Shown in pieces: positions 29,606 through 43,131 of a stretch of DNA of 64,000 nt (its first letter is position 1; every line of letters begins with the position of its first letter). The position numbers were made by a program, and so were the translations under genes. The stretch covers positions 62,001-126,000 of the forward strand of contig CAJNOL010000463.1 in assembly GCA_905250125.1 (NCBI GenBank), given 5' to 3'. Below the pieces are notes generated by a model that was given only the letters and a program-made list of their open reading frames with translations, had not been told where the DNA came from and made no database searches. The stretch is from Rotaria sordida (Eukaryota; Rotifera; Eurotatoria; Philodinida; Philodinidae).

Positions 29606-30795
29606 TTACAATAAAAATTATTTCATTATATTTGATATATTTATCTCATAGAGATTTTATGAAGCCTTTTTTTTTCTAAATTAATATTAATGATCCTATT
29701 AAAGATCAATAAATTAACTGAACCCTATCGAAATATGATTCTTTGTACTATAAACACATTTTGTTAACAAGTTTCATATGTTAATTTTTAACTGAAGAAA
29801 AAAAGAAGTCTCATAGGACATACTATATGTTTTGCAGTCAAAACATTTTAATTGAATATGTAAAACGAAGAATGTGTTTATTATTTATTCTCACAAATCT
29901 TAAATCTTCATGTCGTTCATTACTGAAAGCTTTCAGTAATATCAAATTTGCTACTAACCTTAATTAATAGTTAATAAATACATGGTATCAAATTTATCAT
30001 GTTCTATTCTAGTCATTTATTTTAAATGATAGTCATGATTAGCAGAAAACTCTTATAATGAAAACAAAAAAACAAGCTTTATTATTCTATCTTGTTAATT
30101 TATTTTTAGAAGAATATATAAAAATATCTTATAAATTCAAAATTTACTAGTCATGCTTTAGACGATAGATATTCGAATTAATTATAAATAAGAAAATATG
30201 AATTATATTTAACAATGAACATATTGAGCAACGTGGATTGATGATTATTTTAAACGCTCATTATTTTTTCATTTTTACTTCAATTCAATATAAAGCTAAT
30301 GTCAAACACTAAGAATCTATATAAAAGATTGATTATATATGAAAATTAAAAGTATTAATATGAATCTTGCAATAGAAAACATTTCAAATTATTGAGATTC
30401 TTCTAACTTTGATCTCCTATTTGAAACAACATCAAATGAATTAGTTTTTCAGCATATTTATAGGAATATATAAAACGTTCAAAATTATAAATCATGTATT
30501 CTTTCGGTTCAAAAGGTGTAATAATTCATGTTTCTTTTTATTTAAATTTTATATTAACATATGCTACATGTCAAGAAAATGAGATACTAAGATTTATGAC
30601 TGTTTAATTAGAATTTTACACAGTAAAATAATTTCAGATATGATAAATTCTATGTAAATAACGTAATTAATCTGAATATTTGTAATAGATAGAAAAAAAA
30701 CAATAAATAATAATTTTAAAATTTTTTTTTTTTTTTTTAATTAAAAAATAAATGTTTTATTACAAGAGAGATGTTTTTCATTTGTTTTTTCTTTT
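29606..30795. other. Spacer, nothing supported
   Basis: AT-rich DNA with no gene; a long T run at about 30722-30739 lies just past the 3' end of the pseudophosphatase gene. Confidence 0.4.
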
Positions 30796-32453
30796 TTAAC
30801 TGTCCCATGCTGAACGTGCAGCAACTATATGATGAGATGAATTAGTTTTATCATTAATAATAGACATTGGAATCGTTGTCCATGATGTAACTGGTGTACT
30901 ATTTGTTGTTATTGTTGTTGTTGTTACTTCAGGTGAATTCGATGAACATTCACGTAATGATTGTGGATTTTCATTTCCACTACTTATACTACCATCACTT
31001 ATAATACTATGAACATTAAAATTTCTTGGAAATCTTTTTCTATCTAAATATTTTAAATAATCTTGAAAACGTTTTTCCATTATTGGATATTGTTGATGTT
31101 GTAATGGTATAACAGGAAATAAACAATTTATACGATTTGTTGCTTCAACAAATGATAATTGTTCATCATTTAACATTAAATATTGTATAGCAATAACAGC
31201 TAATGGTGAATTAGGTGTTAATTCAAAACCATATATAAGTATACGTTTACCTTCTTGTTGTGATTTATATATAAAATGATTAACAGCTGAAAATAATTGA
31301 CTTAATTGTAAACGTGTTAATTCACGTATTTTATTGTTATTTAAATTATTATAATCCATTGTTAATGTTGTTGTTGTTGATGGTGGTGATGATGTTGGGA
31401 GATATAATTGATCAAATTCAAGTGTTAATGTACAACGTGAATGTGTATGACTACAATGACATTGAAGACGAGCACCAACATTTGCTTTACGTGCTAATTC
31501 ATCAGGTCTCATATTTGTTGCATCAATAAGATAATCAATAGATAATTTACATAATTGTCTTTCATTTTGTAAAGCACGTATTGAACCTAATAAAATATCA
31601 TTAGTAAGGAAAACAATTGAAGTTGTTGATGATGTTGTATTTCTATCAATTTTTGCTGATTTAGCTAATGATTGTGCACGTCTTGGTATATCACGACGTG
31701 GTTGTGGACGTAATTCTTTACCTAAATTTAAAATGAATGAATAAATATTTAATGAAATGATATATATATATATATATATTTTTTTTTTTGGTTTTTTACC
31801 AAGACATTCGGAAGTAGTTGTAAATATAGTTGGAACATGTTGATGTGTAAATATAGGTTGAGGTGAAGGTTTAGGATGTGCATTTGTTGGTGATATTAAT
31901 GGATATGATGGATTTCGTCGTTGAACTGATGATACTAATATACGTGCAGAATCAAGATCCCATTCATTGTCACATGCTGATGGTTTAGCTGGTAATGAAA
32001 CAGCAGTTATTGGTCGATTTTTTGGTACACGCATTGAGCTTGTTGTATCGGTAGTTAAACGACTACGACGTTGTCGTTGAGATGAATTATTATTATTAAT
32101 TCTTACTGATGTTGTTTGTCGACGACTACTAGTTGCAGATGAAATACGATAACCGAAACGATCATTATTATTTTGTTGTCTTCGTTGTTGTAAATCATCA
32201 TCATCATCAGACGATGATGTTGTAACAACATCTTGAACATTTAAATCACTTGTTGATGCACTTTCAATACGCACAGTTACTGTTGATGGATCAGCCACTG
32301 TTGATGATATTATACTAAATAAATGTTTTAATATATATTGTTTTCTTCATCTTTTTTTTACATATCCATTTATTTAACAATAGTGAAATGTATATTCGCT
32401 ACATTTTTTTTTCTTCATACTCACCTTGCTGAACGACGAATCATACTATGCAT
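30796..32453 (-). CDS. DUSP-like pseudophosphatase, 489 aa
   Basis: Three exons: 32453-32425, 32314-31800, 31721-30796. The first gives MHSMIRRSA and joins in phase; the 78-bp second intron is in frame and contains a TA run, so an unspliced reading would add a false IYIYIYI stretch. The N-terminal ~200 residues are Ser/Asn/Arg-rich with an SSSDDDDD patch and look disordered. From about residue 215 to 408 the order of elements follows a dual-specificity phosphatase: LTNDILLGS start, IDYLIDATN strand, then RILIYGFELTPNSPLAV, YLMLNDEQLSFVEA and an FPVIP segment. In active enzymes the loop is HCxxGxSRS; here it reads IYGFELTPNSP, with no Cys nucleophile and no Arg. It therefore cannot use the Cys-based mechanism and is probably a scaffold or substrate trap (inference). 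The tail is Thr/Ser-rich. The DUSP assignment rests on pattern reading only. Confidence 0.75.
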
Positions 32454-33889
32454 TATCTTTAACTCGAAGATCGTATTTCTAAGTAATGTGTAAAAAACAG
32501 AAAAATATCAATACACATGGTCTTGAGCAATTAGAACGATTAACAATAGCACATTGCTTATGTGAACAAAATGCACGGCAACAATCTACGTGCCTTGTTT
32601 TATATTTCCTTTTCTACTTTTCAAAAAAAAAAAGAATAGAAGAAGAACAGATCTAAATGTTGCTTTAACAAGAACGGCGTTTTTGTCTTTTATTAAAAAA
32701 AGAAGAAAAAAGAAAATAGAATGACACAAAGTAAAATGAAGAGATGCAGAACTTCTTTCTCTCTCTCTCAACTGCTATCTATAGCGCTTTATACGTCAGA
32801 CACAGCCTGTCATATTGTGCTGAGCCGTTACTGTAAGAATTAATAGTGAGTTTATCTTGTGTCTCACTTTTTCACTATTTTCTTTCTTTTCTCCTTATTC
32901 TCGGATGTATATGTAAGTCTACCTGCGCCACTCAAGGATGACAACGTTTTGCACTCTATATAACGATGGAAAAATAATGACGCACATGCTCAAGCTTTTT
33001 TTCACATCTTCTATAATAAAAAAAGAATATTCTTTTTTTCTGAAAAATAGAAAGAAATCTCTTAATATAGAAGTAGTAATTTACTTTATATATATTAATG
33101 AATATTTTAATACGATTCAAGTTCCATTTATTTTTTCTTTTCAAGAATTATATTCAGAATACCGAATTTAGGATTTTTTTAATATCTTACAATCAAGAGA
33201 ATAAAAGAAGATGATGAAAGTCAAAAATTTTTAAATTTAGTATTATTTAGAAACTATAATGAAACATGTTTTTTTTTCTTTTTTTTTTTTTAAATAAAAT
33301 TTGACTCTTCTTCTTTTTTTTTCCTTCCTACATAGGAAGGAAATATAATTTATAAAAGTAAGGATTTATTCTCGAATGATTTTTCTATTGATAAAAAAAT
33401 TATATAGAGATTTAATAAAGACTACATTTTAGATAGTGAATCGTTGTCATCTTTGTTTAATTAATTTATCATGACATACGACACCAACAGAAATAAGTAA
33501 CTAATGATAAACATTGTTATAATATAATTCACTTATGATGTGTGTGTATGTGTTTTTTTTCTTTTCTGCTCTATGTGTAATATATAACACATATGACAGA
33601 CACAAGATAGTTTATACATAACTTGATGATATAACCATTTCCAATCTTTTTTAATTTGTACTATTGAGTTCAATAAAGAAATATGCTATTGGCTGAAAAT
33701 GTTTTTGTTCATGTGATCTCAATGATTCTTAAAGTTACAACATTTCAGTTTTTTTGGTATATGTACGACTGTAGAAATATATACCAACGAGATTAGTCCG
33801 ATCTCGATCGTTTGACTTGAAGAGAAGTTATGATGTATGATAATTCTTCTCATTATGAGTTCTATAACTCAAGAAGAAAAAGAACTTAC
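32454..33889. other. 5' flank of the pseudophosphatase gene
   Basis: No gene supported. Contains T/C-rich and CT repeats near 32760 and opposite-strand overlapping chance ORFs at about 32940-33170. Confidence 0.4.
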
Positions 33890-34098
33890 GACCTGATCCA
33901 TCTATCATGATGTCAAAGATCCGTAGCTTTTGAACGTTTTGATGGAACTTAATGAACTTTATAGCATAATTAGTGGTATTCAAGGATCTGCATAATGATA
34001 AGTTTACCGAGTCATTACCATCTTCTCTTCTTGAATTACAGGACTCATCATGAGAAGGATTATCATAACACCAACAAGGCTCAGTCCGTCTCACTTAC
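33890..34098 (-). other. Possible orphan exon or gene remnant
   Basis: The minus strand holds a frame of about 65 codons with non-repetitive composition (for example NYAIKFIKFHQNVQKLRIF) that ends at a good donor, c|gtaagt (33890/33889). At the upstream end a frame-disrupting TAA sits next to the first AG, so only an AG|TG acceptor would keep the frame. I found neither a matching upstream nor downstream exon. It might be an upstream exon of the pseudophosphatase gene, or decayed. Confidence 0.3.
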
Positions 34099-36598
34099 CT
34101 AAATTTCTAATGTAGTATATATATGCTAATAATTTCAAATGTCTAGGCCTAAGAATGAATGAAATACTTTTGACTAACAGTGCATTTCTTTATTGAGTTT
34201 CATAGTACTAGTTCAAAATAGTATTAATGTAGTAGTCTCCATATAAATGAAAACTTTGCAAAATTCTCTATTATCAAGGAAAAAACAGCCAGATTGATTA
34301 AAACAGATTGTATATATTGAATATTTTTTATCGTCTAGTTACATATGAAATATCCTGTCTATGTTTCTTTTCCTTATCTTTACCTGCAAATATTTTTCCA
34401 TATGATTTATATTTCTGTCGCACATATATCCATACAGTGACTATCAAAATTATCCAACAAGTAGATAATTGCATTATATTTTTGTGTATATCTTAAAAAC
34501 TTGATTAGCTAGAATGATTTGATTTTCATCAAATTACAGTGCATAGTCTATAGTAAAATATATTTAGTTTTTATTGATGATTCAATTATATCATGCTGTT
34601 TTTCATCTTTGAAAAATTATCCAAATATTTATTTTTGTAAGTAGTTACGTGCTTGTTTTCAATTGAAATTTTCTTTATAAAAATATGATGATTCAATAGA
34701 ATAAATTGTGCTCTACATAAGAAACAGTTTTTATTGTGCTTTTCATTTATGTGTGTAGGTTTGAAAACTATGTTGTTGTTTTTTTAAAACTTATAACGGA
34801 AATTGTCAAGAAAAATTTGACAAATGGATTTTTGTTTTCATATGATATTTAGTTATTTTTATTTATCGAAAATTAAATATGCCAACTTATTCAAACTTCG
34901 AAATAATACAAATTATTATTTAGTTAATGATAAGAATATGGAGGTGAGGAGACAAAGAAGATATACATCCACATCCTAGAAAATATATTTATCAAAATGT
35001 AACTACTGAATATTACTATAAATTTATCTATAAGAGACGTGTGTCTTTGTTCATTTCTATTTAATAAATGTTTATATATCTATTCTCCACACTAGTAATT
35101 TCAAACATGAGAACATATACTTCGACATGAGTCGGGTAAATCAAATGTAATTTTTCTAGATAGAGAATTTAAAGCTCTATAAAAGTTTGTATTTTAAAAA
35201 GAAATTTTTCCTATTACACAGTAATCAATACACTGATGTACATTGTATGTTTCGACTATGACGTATTGTTGCTGAAGCTTTCGTTCAAAGTTGTGATATA
35301 TAATCGATAAGATAAGAGTATTTCATGAAGAATTTTGTTCATTTATTTGCAAACCTTAAAAATATCTCATTAGCAATGTTACATGATTTTTTTTGTTTGA
35401 TTTATGTATCGCAGTAAGAATAAGCAGTGTACGTCAGTGTTTTGAATCCTATGTAAAATAGAAAAGTTGTTTTGTCAAATTGAAGTACAAAGATCGAAAT
35501 TCTCTATGTTTTAATATATGAACGAGTATTTTTTTTTAATGAATAGTAAGTGAGAGAAAAATTTGCATTTACATTTAGTGCAATTCATTATAGCACACTT
35601 ATTATTTGAATAGATATTTTATGTTGGAAAATTATGTTGGTTATCTTCGATGTTTGATTTCAAATATAAGATCTTTTGTATGAAAAAACAAAAAAGATTT
35701 CTTATAAATCTACACTGTTAAAATAACTTTTTTGTATATTCTTCAATGCATGAATAAAATTGCACTAGAAGGTCGTAAATATCTCTGGCATAGGTTAAAA
35801 AAAACATGTTTTTTAAACTCATACCCAAAGGAAAGCAACGCTAAAAATACTCTTTATACAGAACAAAATTTGTTCTATAAGAAGCTTAACATAAACCTGG
35901 TAGGCAATTGTTTGCAAAAAATAAGTGGTTGAACGATGAAAAAACGACATGCTGCGATTATATCATCAATAAAAACTAAACAAATCATTTAATTGATTAG
36001 AAAGTTTTTACTAGAGATTATTAGCTATAATCTGATGAAAACTAGATTATTGTAGTTCATCAAATTTTTGAGATATATTTTTCATATTGAATATAATATA
36101 ATTGTATCTTTTCTCTTTGTCTAACAATATAAAATTATTTATTCTATTCAATGAATTAAAAGACAAAAGAAAATATTATTTTTGATGATGTATTTTGAAT
36201 TCAAAAAAAAAAATTCTTATGTTCATATGAATGCAAGAACTAAAGTTAATTATTTACAAATTTAATTAAATAATAATTTGAATATAAGTAGAAAGTTTAG
36301 AGATTTTACAATAAAAAGTATATTATGTTTATGCAATAGATCGAATATTATAATAACTTGTTTTCTTCGTTTTTACTTGATAATAACTCGGTTATTATTT
36401 AAACAATATAGAGAATATATTGATGTAACCATTAAAAGATTATTTTTTGATAATAAATAATTTTGAAAGAATTACACTTTGTGGATATATCTTGACACAA
36501 TTATTTCATGTCATTTTCGCATGAAATCTAAATAACTATTTCTATTTAATGAATGTTTTCTTTGTATGACATTCGTGAAATTCATTCACAAGCAATTG
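34099..36598. other. Spacer up to the assembly gap
   Basis: AT-rich DNA with no supported gene; ORFs of 60-66 codons here show no domain. Confidence 0.45.
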
Positions 36599-36698
36599 NN
36601 NNNNNNNNNNNNNNNNNNNNNNNNNNNNNNNNNNNNNNNNNNNNNNNNNNNNNNNNNNNNNNNNNNNNNNNNNNNNNNNNNNNNNNNNNNNNNNNNNN
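36599..36698. other. Assembly gap, 100 N
   Basis: Exactly 100 undetermined bases, the usual placeholder for a scaffold join of unknown length. The ORF that reads across it is meaningless. Confidence 0.99.
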
Positions 36699-37030
36699 TT
36701 AACGATTTAAATAGAAAAAACAGAAACCTTTATTTCTATACTCTATAACTAATGCACCAAAGCATAGCTTAAACATTCTAGATTATTTCCTGGTGAATAG
36801 GACGAAAAAAACAAACACTATAATATAAGACAAGCACAAAGTCATTCAACTGAAATCGTACATAATCACATAAACTCATTTGACATAGACGAACGAATAC
36901 AAAGTCACATACTACTCACAAGACAAAAAAAAATCCGAAAAATCTCATTCTATGCTTAAGTTATATACCAAAAAGAAAAAAAAAAAGAATGAACGAAGGT
37001 AAATATATGTTAATAATATTGTGATGATCA
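36699..37030. other. 3' flank of NDRG
   Basis: No gene; A-rich runs. Probably contains the 3' UTR of the minus-strand NDRG gene. Confidence 0.4.
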
Positions 37031-40000
37031 CTATTTTGGTGGTGAACCAATAATTGGTGGTGACATTGCACCAGGTGATGATGGATAAGCTACAGAAGCT
37101 CGTCTTGGACGATCAGCATCTTCCATTGACATGGAACGTGAGAGACGTCCTAAACCAACTAAACCTGCTTCCATTGGTAAACCAGATACTAAATAATAAG
37201 AACAAAATTTAATAAATTTCAAATGCAAAAAAATAAAACTCAATCTCTACATAAACCGATTCCTTGTAAAAAGAATTGCATTGATTTAGCCAAAATATCG
37301 GGCTAAACAAAAAAAAAAAAATTCTTGTATTATTGTTGTCGTTGTTTTTTTTCATCTTACTGCTTCGCCAAGTACATCACCAACATTGTCTACAATAAGT
37401 AATGGTGAATTAACCATTTTTTGTGGATTATCACGCGAAGTACGTAGTCCTTCATGGAATTTTTCTGTTGTATGTAATACGGAGCTTTTTTTTCCAACAG
37501 CAACTAGACAATCAACCCTATCAATATGACAAAATTACAATTATGTTTGTTTGTTTTTTATTTAAATAACTTACGTTAATTTGTCTAATTTATCAACAAG
37601 ATTTGCTCGACTATAAACAAAATTTAATTAAATAATAAATTTTTAACATATGTTACTTACTTAAGAAAAGCATCCAGAAAAAGAGCTAAATTTTTTGGTG
37701 TTCGTTTTTGATAAAGTTTTTCAGAAAATTCACGAACATTCGCTTCAATTAATTGTGAATCAATATAACCCTAATTTAATAAGAAAAAGAAAAAAGGGAA
37801 AAATAAAGTTATTTTTCATTTTCATTTAATTATAAATATTAGATATCATTCATGCAAAAAAAAATATATATATATTGAATGCACCAATGATTTATAGTAT
37901 GTATTTGCTAACTGATATTGTGAAAGCTTCAAATCTTTTGATTTACTTCTATTCTGATATAAGAACATCGAATCTACTGGTTTATATAAATGATATAAAA
38001 GAAACGCGTTTACCATAGTTGTATCCAATGGTAATCTGAAGCAACCAACATTAGAGAGGTGTTGCGATTTTTCGAAAAAAGAAAGTATAAAAACTTTTCA
38101 CGATTGCACGGAGTTTTATACTTCCCGGTGCGGTTACGTTCTATGCAAAGTTTCAAATCGAAATTTGAAAATCAGGTTTCCTGAAGAGAACTATGGCATT
38201 TCTTTAACAAGTACTGTAAAAGTGCAGTATTTCCACAGCAATAAACCAAGGACACGAAACATTTTAAGCATATTCATAACTCATTTGGGTCTATATAATG
38301 CATGTAGCCTTGACTCAAAAGCGATTTTTCAATTTGGTGCACTTCCCTTGTCAGCTTTCGAAATCATAGAAAATAGGTCATTTTTGTAAGACAAACTTTT
38401 GATAGAAAATACTTGTAATCATTAGAATGCTACTGTACAAGAGGAGATATTATATATTTTTATTGTTTATTTTGAAGAGTAGAATAAATTCAACAGAAAC
38501 CAAATATAAATCTGAAATCTTGAACTATATTAGCTATTTTAAGTGAGAAAAAAATCGATAAAGTAAATTTTTCTTTCTCACTATAATTTCATACATTTAT
38601 TCCATATGTTAAGAGAGTTTGAAAGCATTTTATTGTGTAGAATTTATTCTGCTCTTTAGATTTCCTCGTGTACAATAGTTTCTTAATGATCACAAATATT
38701 TTCCAGCAAAAAAAGTTCATCTTTTATGTTTGATACTAAATCCCCATTTCTGCGATAAAAAACCTTGATTCTTCTATTGTATTTTCTTGATTTTCATAAT
38801 TTTTAATTAAAAGAATAAATGATTTCAGAAGAAATTTTTATAGTTTTCAAACATTTATAAATAACAAAGTATTGAAAAAACTATTTTGGAATATTCGAGA
38901 ACTTTTCACCACGACGATCTATCATTAAGAAGAATAAAAATTCTAATATTCATTAACTAAATAAGTAACAAAACTTTAAGATTTTTCTGTTGTTATGCGT
39001 ACAAAATTTCGGAAATTGGTTTTTTTTGTTCTTGACAGCGACAAAAAAAACATCAACACGCATATCTTTAGATATGCGTCTTTTCTTTCTTCTTTTTTTT
39101 TTTTTTTTTTATCAGCTACTCAGATGTTATTGCAATGACATATACAACATGTAATTTTACATGATTTATATATGCATTACTGCTTTCATCTAATTCATAT
39201 GACTGATTAAGTTTTGTGAGAAATTTTACAATAGATGATTTATATAGTCCTAAATAAATTAAGATGTTTAATAATTATTTGCAGAGTTATGTAAGCAACA
39301 GTATCTAATAACTGTTAACTAAGATCTTCATACAATTATGAAGTACAAAGAAGAAAAAAAAGAAAACATCTTATTCAAATAATCATTAGACTATCAAAAA
39401 CTAGACATTGAAATCTATAATTTAGATATAAATAATATTATAAACTAATGACATACCTTAGCTGCATCCTACAAGAAAAAAAAACACGACAAGAATACAT
39501 TATAGATAATGATAAAAGCAGATTGATAGTAAACATACGCGTCCAAATCGATGCCATATAAGATAAGCTTCAGCATCGGGATTCATTCCTTTATGGATTA
39601 ATTTCCAATTATTAAGTTTATCTTTCATTGTTTCCATAAAACCAGCTGTTGTACCTGTTGGATGAACAAGTACAAGACCATGAACACGTGATGGATAGTC
39701 AATAGCAAAACGACATCCTATATTAGCTCCAGCACCTTCACCAAATATAACCGTTTGTTGAACATTTAATTGATCAAGTACATTTATTAATTCACTTCCA
39801 ATTTCATCTAAACTTGGATATTTTCTTGAAACAAAAAAAAACAATTATAAAAATTAATCTTTACAAAAATTAAAACTTACTCAATATTTAAAACACTTGC
39901 ATCATCTTCTTGACCAGGTAAATCAACATGTAACCAAACAATTCGTTGTTTACTATCAAAACAAAAACAAAAAAAAATAAAAATGAAAATGAAAATTATA

Positions 40001-43000
40001 CATTTACATACAGTGGACGCATTTCAGGTTGAGAAACAAATTCAGTAAAAGTCGAATCTAGGCAAATCAAAAAACAAAAAAAAAATTTAATAATCAATTT
40101 CTAACAGAAATAAACTAATCCATTTATCTTACGACTACAACCAAGATCATGTAGAGTCATTACATAACATTTTGCAGTATTACCAGTTTCATCCTAAATA
40201 ATATATTATTATTATTATTATTGTTATGTTACAATAAGCATAAAACTTACTTGAACCCATACAGTATAATCAAGGCCAAGTTTATTTGATCGAATCACAT
40301 GTTTCTAAATAAAGATTATTATAAAAATCAAGATAAATATAAGTAAACATAACTTTTATACATATATTATTAATCATTATGAACACATTAATGATTTCAA
40401 TAAAATTCATTCTTTGTCATAACTTGTTGCACAAAAAAAAAAAGAAAGAAGGTGAAGGTGAAGGTTCCTTTTTTATCTTTGTTACCCTTGATAATAGTTT
40501 TTCTTATTTTGTATTAGAAGCATAAAGATAAATTTAGAATATGTGTATATAACACAAAAAAAAATCGCACTATTACGGATGAATGAGTCTCTTTTTTTCT
40601 TTATTATTAAAAACCCTAGAAATATTCAGAGCAATATTTTAAACGATAAATCATACACACTTATATATGTAATGACATGAATTGATGAATAATTCTCATT
40701 TACATTTTCGGAATACTAAATACTATAGTTTTTATTTTTCATTTATTATGTTAAAAGTACTTTTATTGGGTAAATGCAATTTACAATATTTAAGAATACA
40801 TTTGCCTGTAAAAATATTTACTTAAATCTCCTACAAATGTCACTTTATGTTATCGATCGACATATAAAACGCGAATAAGTACGTTTAGGAAAATGAAATC
40901 TTATAATAACATTTTAGTAACTCACTTGCATTGGTTGAATGTTTGAAAGTTTTTCAAGTAATCCTGCTCGTTCAGTATCGTCCATTTTGTTCGATTAGAA
41001 TACGAATAAGAAATACGACTTCTATATATATGTATTTATATAAAATGAGCGATGTATATATATATATATATATTTCTTTTTTTCTGGTGATACAGTAATG
41101 TCTATTGACAAAAGTGAAGAAAGGTGAGCGTGATTACATATATATATAGACAAAGATGCAAGAGAGCGTGTTGTGATTGGAATGAGATTCTCACTGTATA
41201 GAAAGAAGAAAAAAAAAAAAAAGAAAAAAAGAAAGTAGTTTTATAATATGACAACGATAAGAGATGCAACACAAATGATGAAATAAAGTCATTGAAGAAA
41301 GTATGAGAAGATATATTTTATAAAGTAACTACGCAATTTGATATACAATATGTGCACATACAAATATTCATGCTCTAACATTCTCTTAGTTATGTTATCT
41401 ATGCCTGGAAGTTTCTTTTTTTTTTCGCTTGTATGAGTTAATCATAAAATGAATGAATGTGTATGGTGTCAAAAAAAAAACTAATACGAGGAGGGGGGCG
41501 CGGCGTGGGTTGTTATAAGCTTGTTGAAATTTATTCGAACGACTCAGTACACGTTGTCATTCTTGCTTATGTTCTTGCCTGGAAGACTGACATATAGAAC
41601 GATAAAAGAGAGTGAAGGAAAAAAGTCTTGTATGCATCGAATAGACCTCTGTGTTCTTTTTCCTTGTTTTTTTCTTTTCTTCTCTTTAACTATTGCGTGC
41701 CTCTTAGCACAATTCAACATGAATAGGGCTGCTTATGTCGCGTCATATACGCTCGCTTGTTCGAGCTCAAATGATATTCGATATAAGAAAAAAAATCAAA
41801 GACAATATTGAAAAAATAAAAAAAAATGTAAAAAAAAAAGAAAGGTCTTATAACGAGAAACATTCAAAAAGAAGAAGAAAGTGAGACATAATTACTTACA
41901 GGCAATGTATATATGCTCATAAATTTACATAGTTACAGAGAAAAATCTATACTTAGAATAGATATTGTTTTTTGTCTAATGCAAGATAATACTTCTATTT
42001 TATTTTTATTTTTAATATTCATACTCGAAGAATCTTATTATTTCAATGTAATGAAGATGAAATATAAGAAGAAAGATTACAAAAAATTGAGAAAAGGGGG
42101 AAAAAAAAAAGAGAGAGTAAAACTAACTGCATATCTTAATGCCCTATTTCATATATGTTGATTTGATTATAGGACGATCAACATGGTACGAGCAAAAAAT
42201 TATTTGTATCAAGAAAATGTCATTCATATTTACAGAACAGCAGATTCTGGATTTTTTGTGGTTTTCTTTTGTTGTTATCCAAAGAAGAAAAAAAAATAAG
42301 ATCTTCTTATATAAGATAATTTTTCGATGGATATTAGAAGTCTAATTAATTCATAGGAACTTATGTAAAGAAAAAAAATTTGTCTTAAAATTAATAATTA
42401 AGAAATTTTAAGTAAAATATCCTTGATTTTCTCATTAGTAAAATTTTGTTAATATATCTGATAGATATTATACAAGATTTTGAAGATGGATAATATCTAC
42501 ACAAATTGATTCGTACGTCTTAAGGTTATTAATTATTACAATGGTATAGTTTGTAGTTTTCAGACAATTATATATATGCAACACAAAGTTTTAACTAAAG
42601 AGGAAACCTTTTCAGATGTCCAAATAGATTTGATTACATCTTTTGATTTGAAAAAAAGACTTCATTAAGATATAGAAAAGCTGAAAAGGATTCACTTCTT
42701 TGAATATTCATTTTATTGAATGTCTCAATCATAGACAAAGTATTTCAGAAAAAATTCAAATAAAAAGAATTTTGGTTAGTAATCATTAGAACAAATTCTA
42801 AAATATTCACTGTATTTTAATTCGAAACTTATTCATTTGTATTTTTTTCTTCTTTCTACAATATCATGTCAATATCAAGAAATTCAGTAATTCATTTATA
42901 ACTCAACAATGAAGATCCTAAGAAATAAATCCTTCCCGAAGCTTTTCTATATCTTATTAAAATCTATTTTCTAATTAAAAAAAAAGCTCTAAATATTTCA

Positions 43001-43131
43001 GGTTGTCTTATTATAAGTTGATTTTATCAAATTAAGAAAGAAGAATAATTAAATTTATAATAAACTACCTTTTCTTCAACTTGAATTTTCATTTTAGATT
43101 GAAGTAATTTTTCATGAGTTGATATTTCCAT
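37031..43131 (-). CDS. NDRG: NDRG family protein (N-myc downstream-regulated), alpha/beta-hydrolase fold pseudoenzyme
   Basis: Common exons: 40304-40251, 40193-40133, 40057-40012, 39952-39881, 39824-39539, 39468-39457, 37770-37661, 37610-37575, 37517-37361, 37302-37257, 37188-37031. Two alternative first exons, 40985-40926 (MDDTERAGLLEKLSN...) and 43131-43069 (MEISTHEKLLQSKM...), both end in phase 0, giving 365 or 366 residues. Family marks: YVMTLHDLGCS, HVDLPGQEDDAS, a Leu-rich helix then FGEGAGANIG, GLVLVHPTGTTAGFME, the LIHKGMN segment, NLALFLDAF, and a C-terminal Ser/Arg segment (LGRLSRSMSMEDADRPRRAS) like the phosphorylated NDRG tail. The nucleophile elbow is GEGAG, lacking Ser, as is normal for NDRG, so it is not expected to hydrolyse esters. 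NDRG proteins act in stress response, differentiation and trafficking. The 1.7-kb intron 37771-39456 holds no recognisable gene. Confidence 0.93.
39457..39468 (-). other. 12-nt microexon of NDRG
   Basis: gatgcagctaag (Asp-Ala-Ala-Lys) sits between a ttgtag acceptor and a gtatgt donor, in phase 0 on both sides. It joins ...HRFGR to GYIDSQLIE. Skipping would keep the frame, so it may be alternatively spliced. Confidence 0.75.
40926..40985 (-). other. NDRG proximal alternative first exon
   Basis: ATG at 40983-40985, 20 codons ending Q|gtgagt in phase 0. A TA microsatellite at about 41050-41072 lies just upstream. Confidence 0.8.
43069..43131 (-). other. NDRG distal alternative first exon
   Basis: ATG at 43129-43131, 21 codons (Lys/Gln/Glu-rich) ending K|gtagtt in phase 0, compatible with the same second exon. 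It lies 2.1 kb upstream of the proximal first exon. The weaker +4/+5 donor bases make this call less sure. Confidence 0.6.

Noticed and set aside
31722..31799. Coding stretch KKPKKKIYIYIYI within the pseudophosphatase
   Set aside because: It has GT..AG ends and a TA run and is an in-frame 78-bp intron.
35732..35932. 66-codon plus-strand ORF
   Set aside because: No homology recognised, no partner exons and isolated in AT-rich spacer.
36566..36748. ORF spanning the N gap
   Set aside because: Most of the translation is undetermined sequence.
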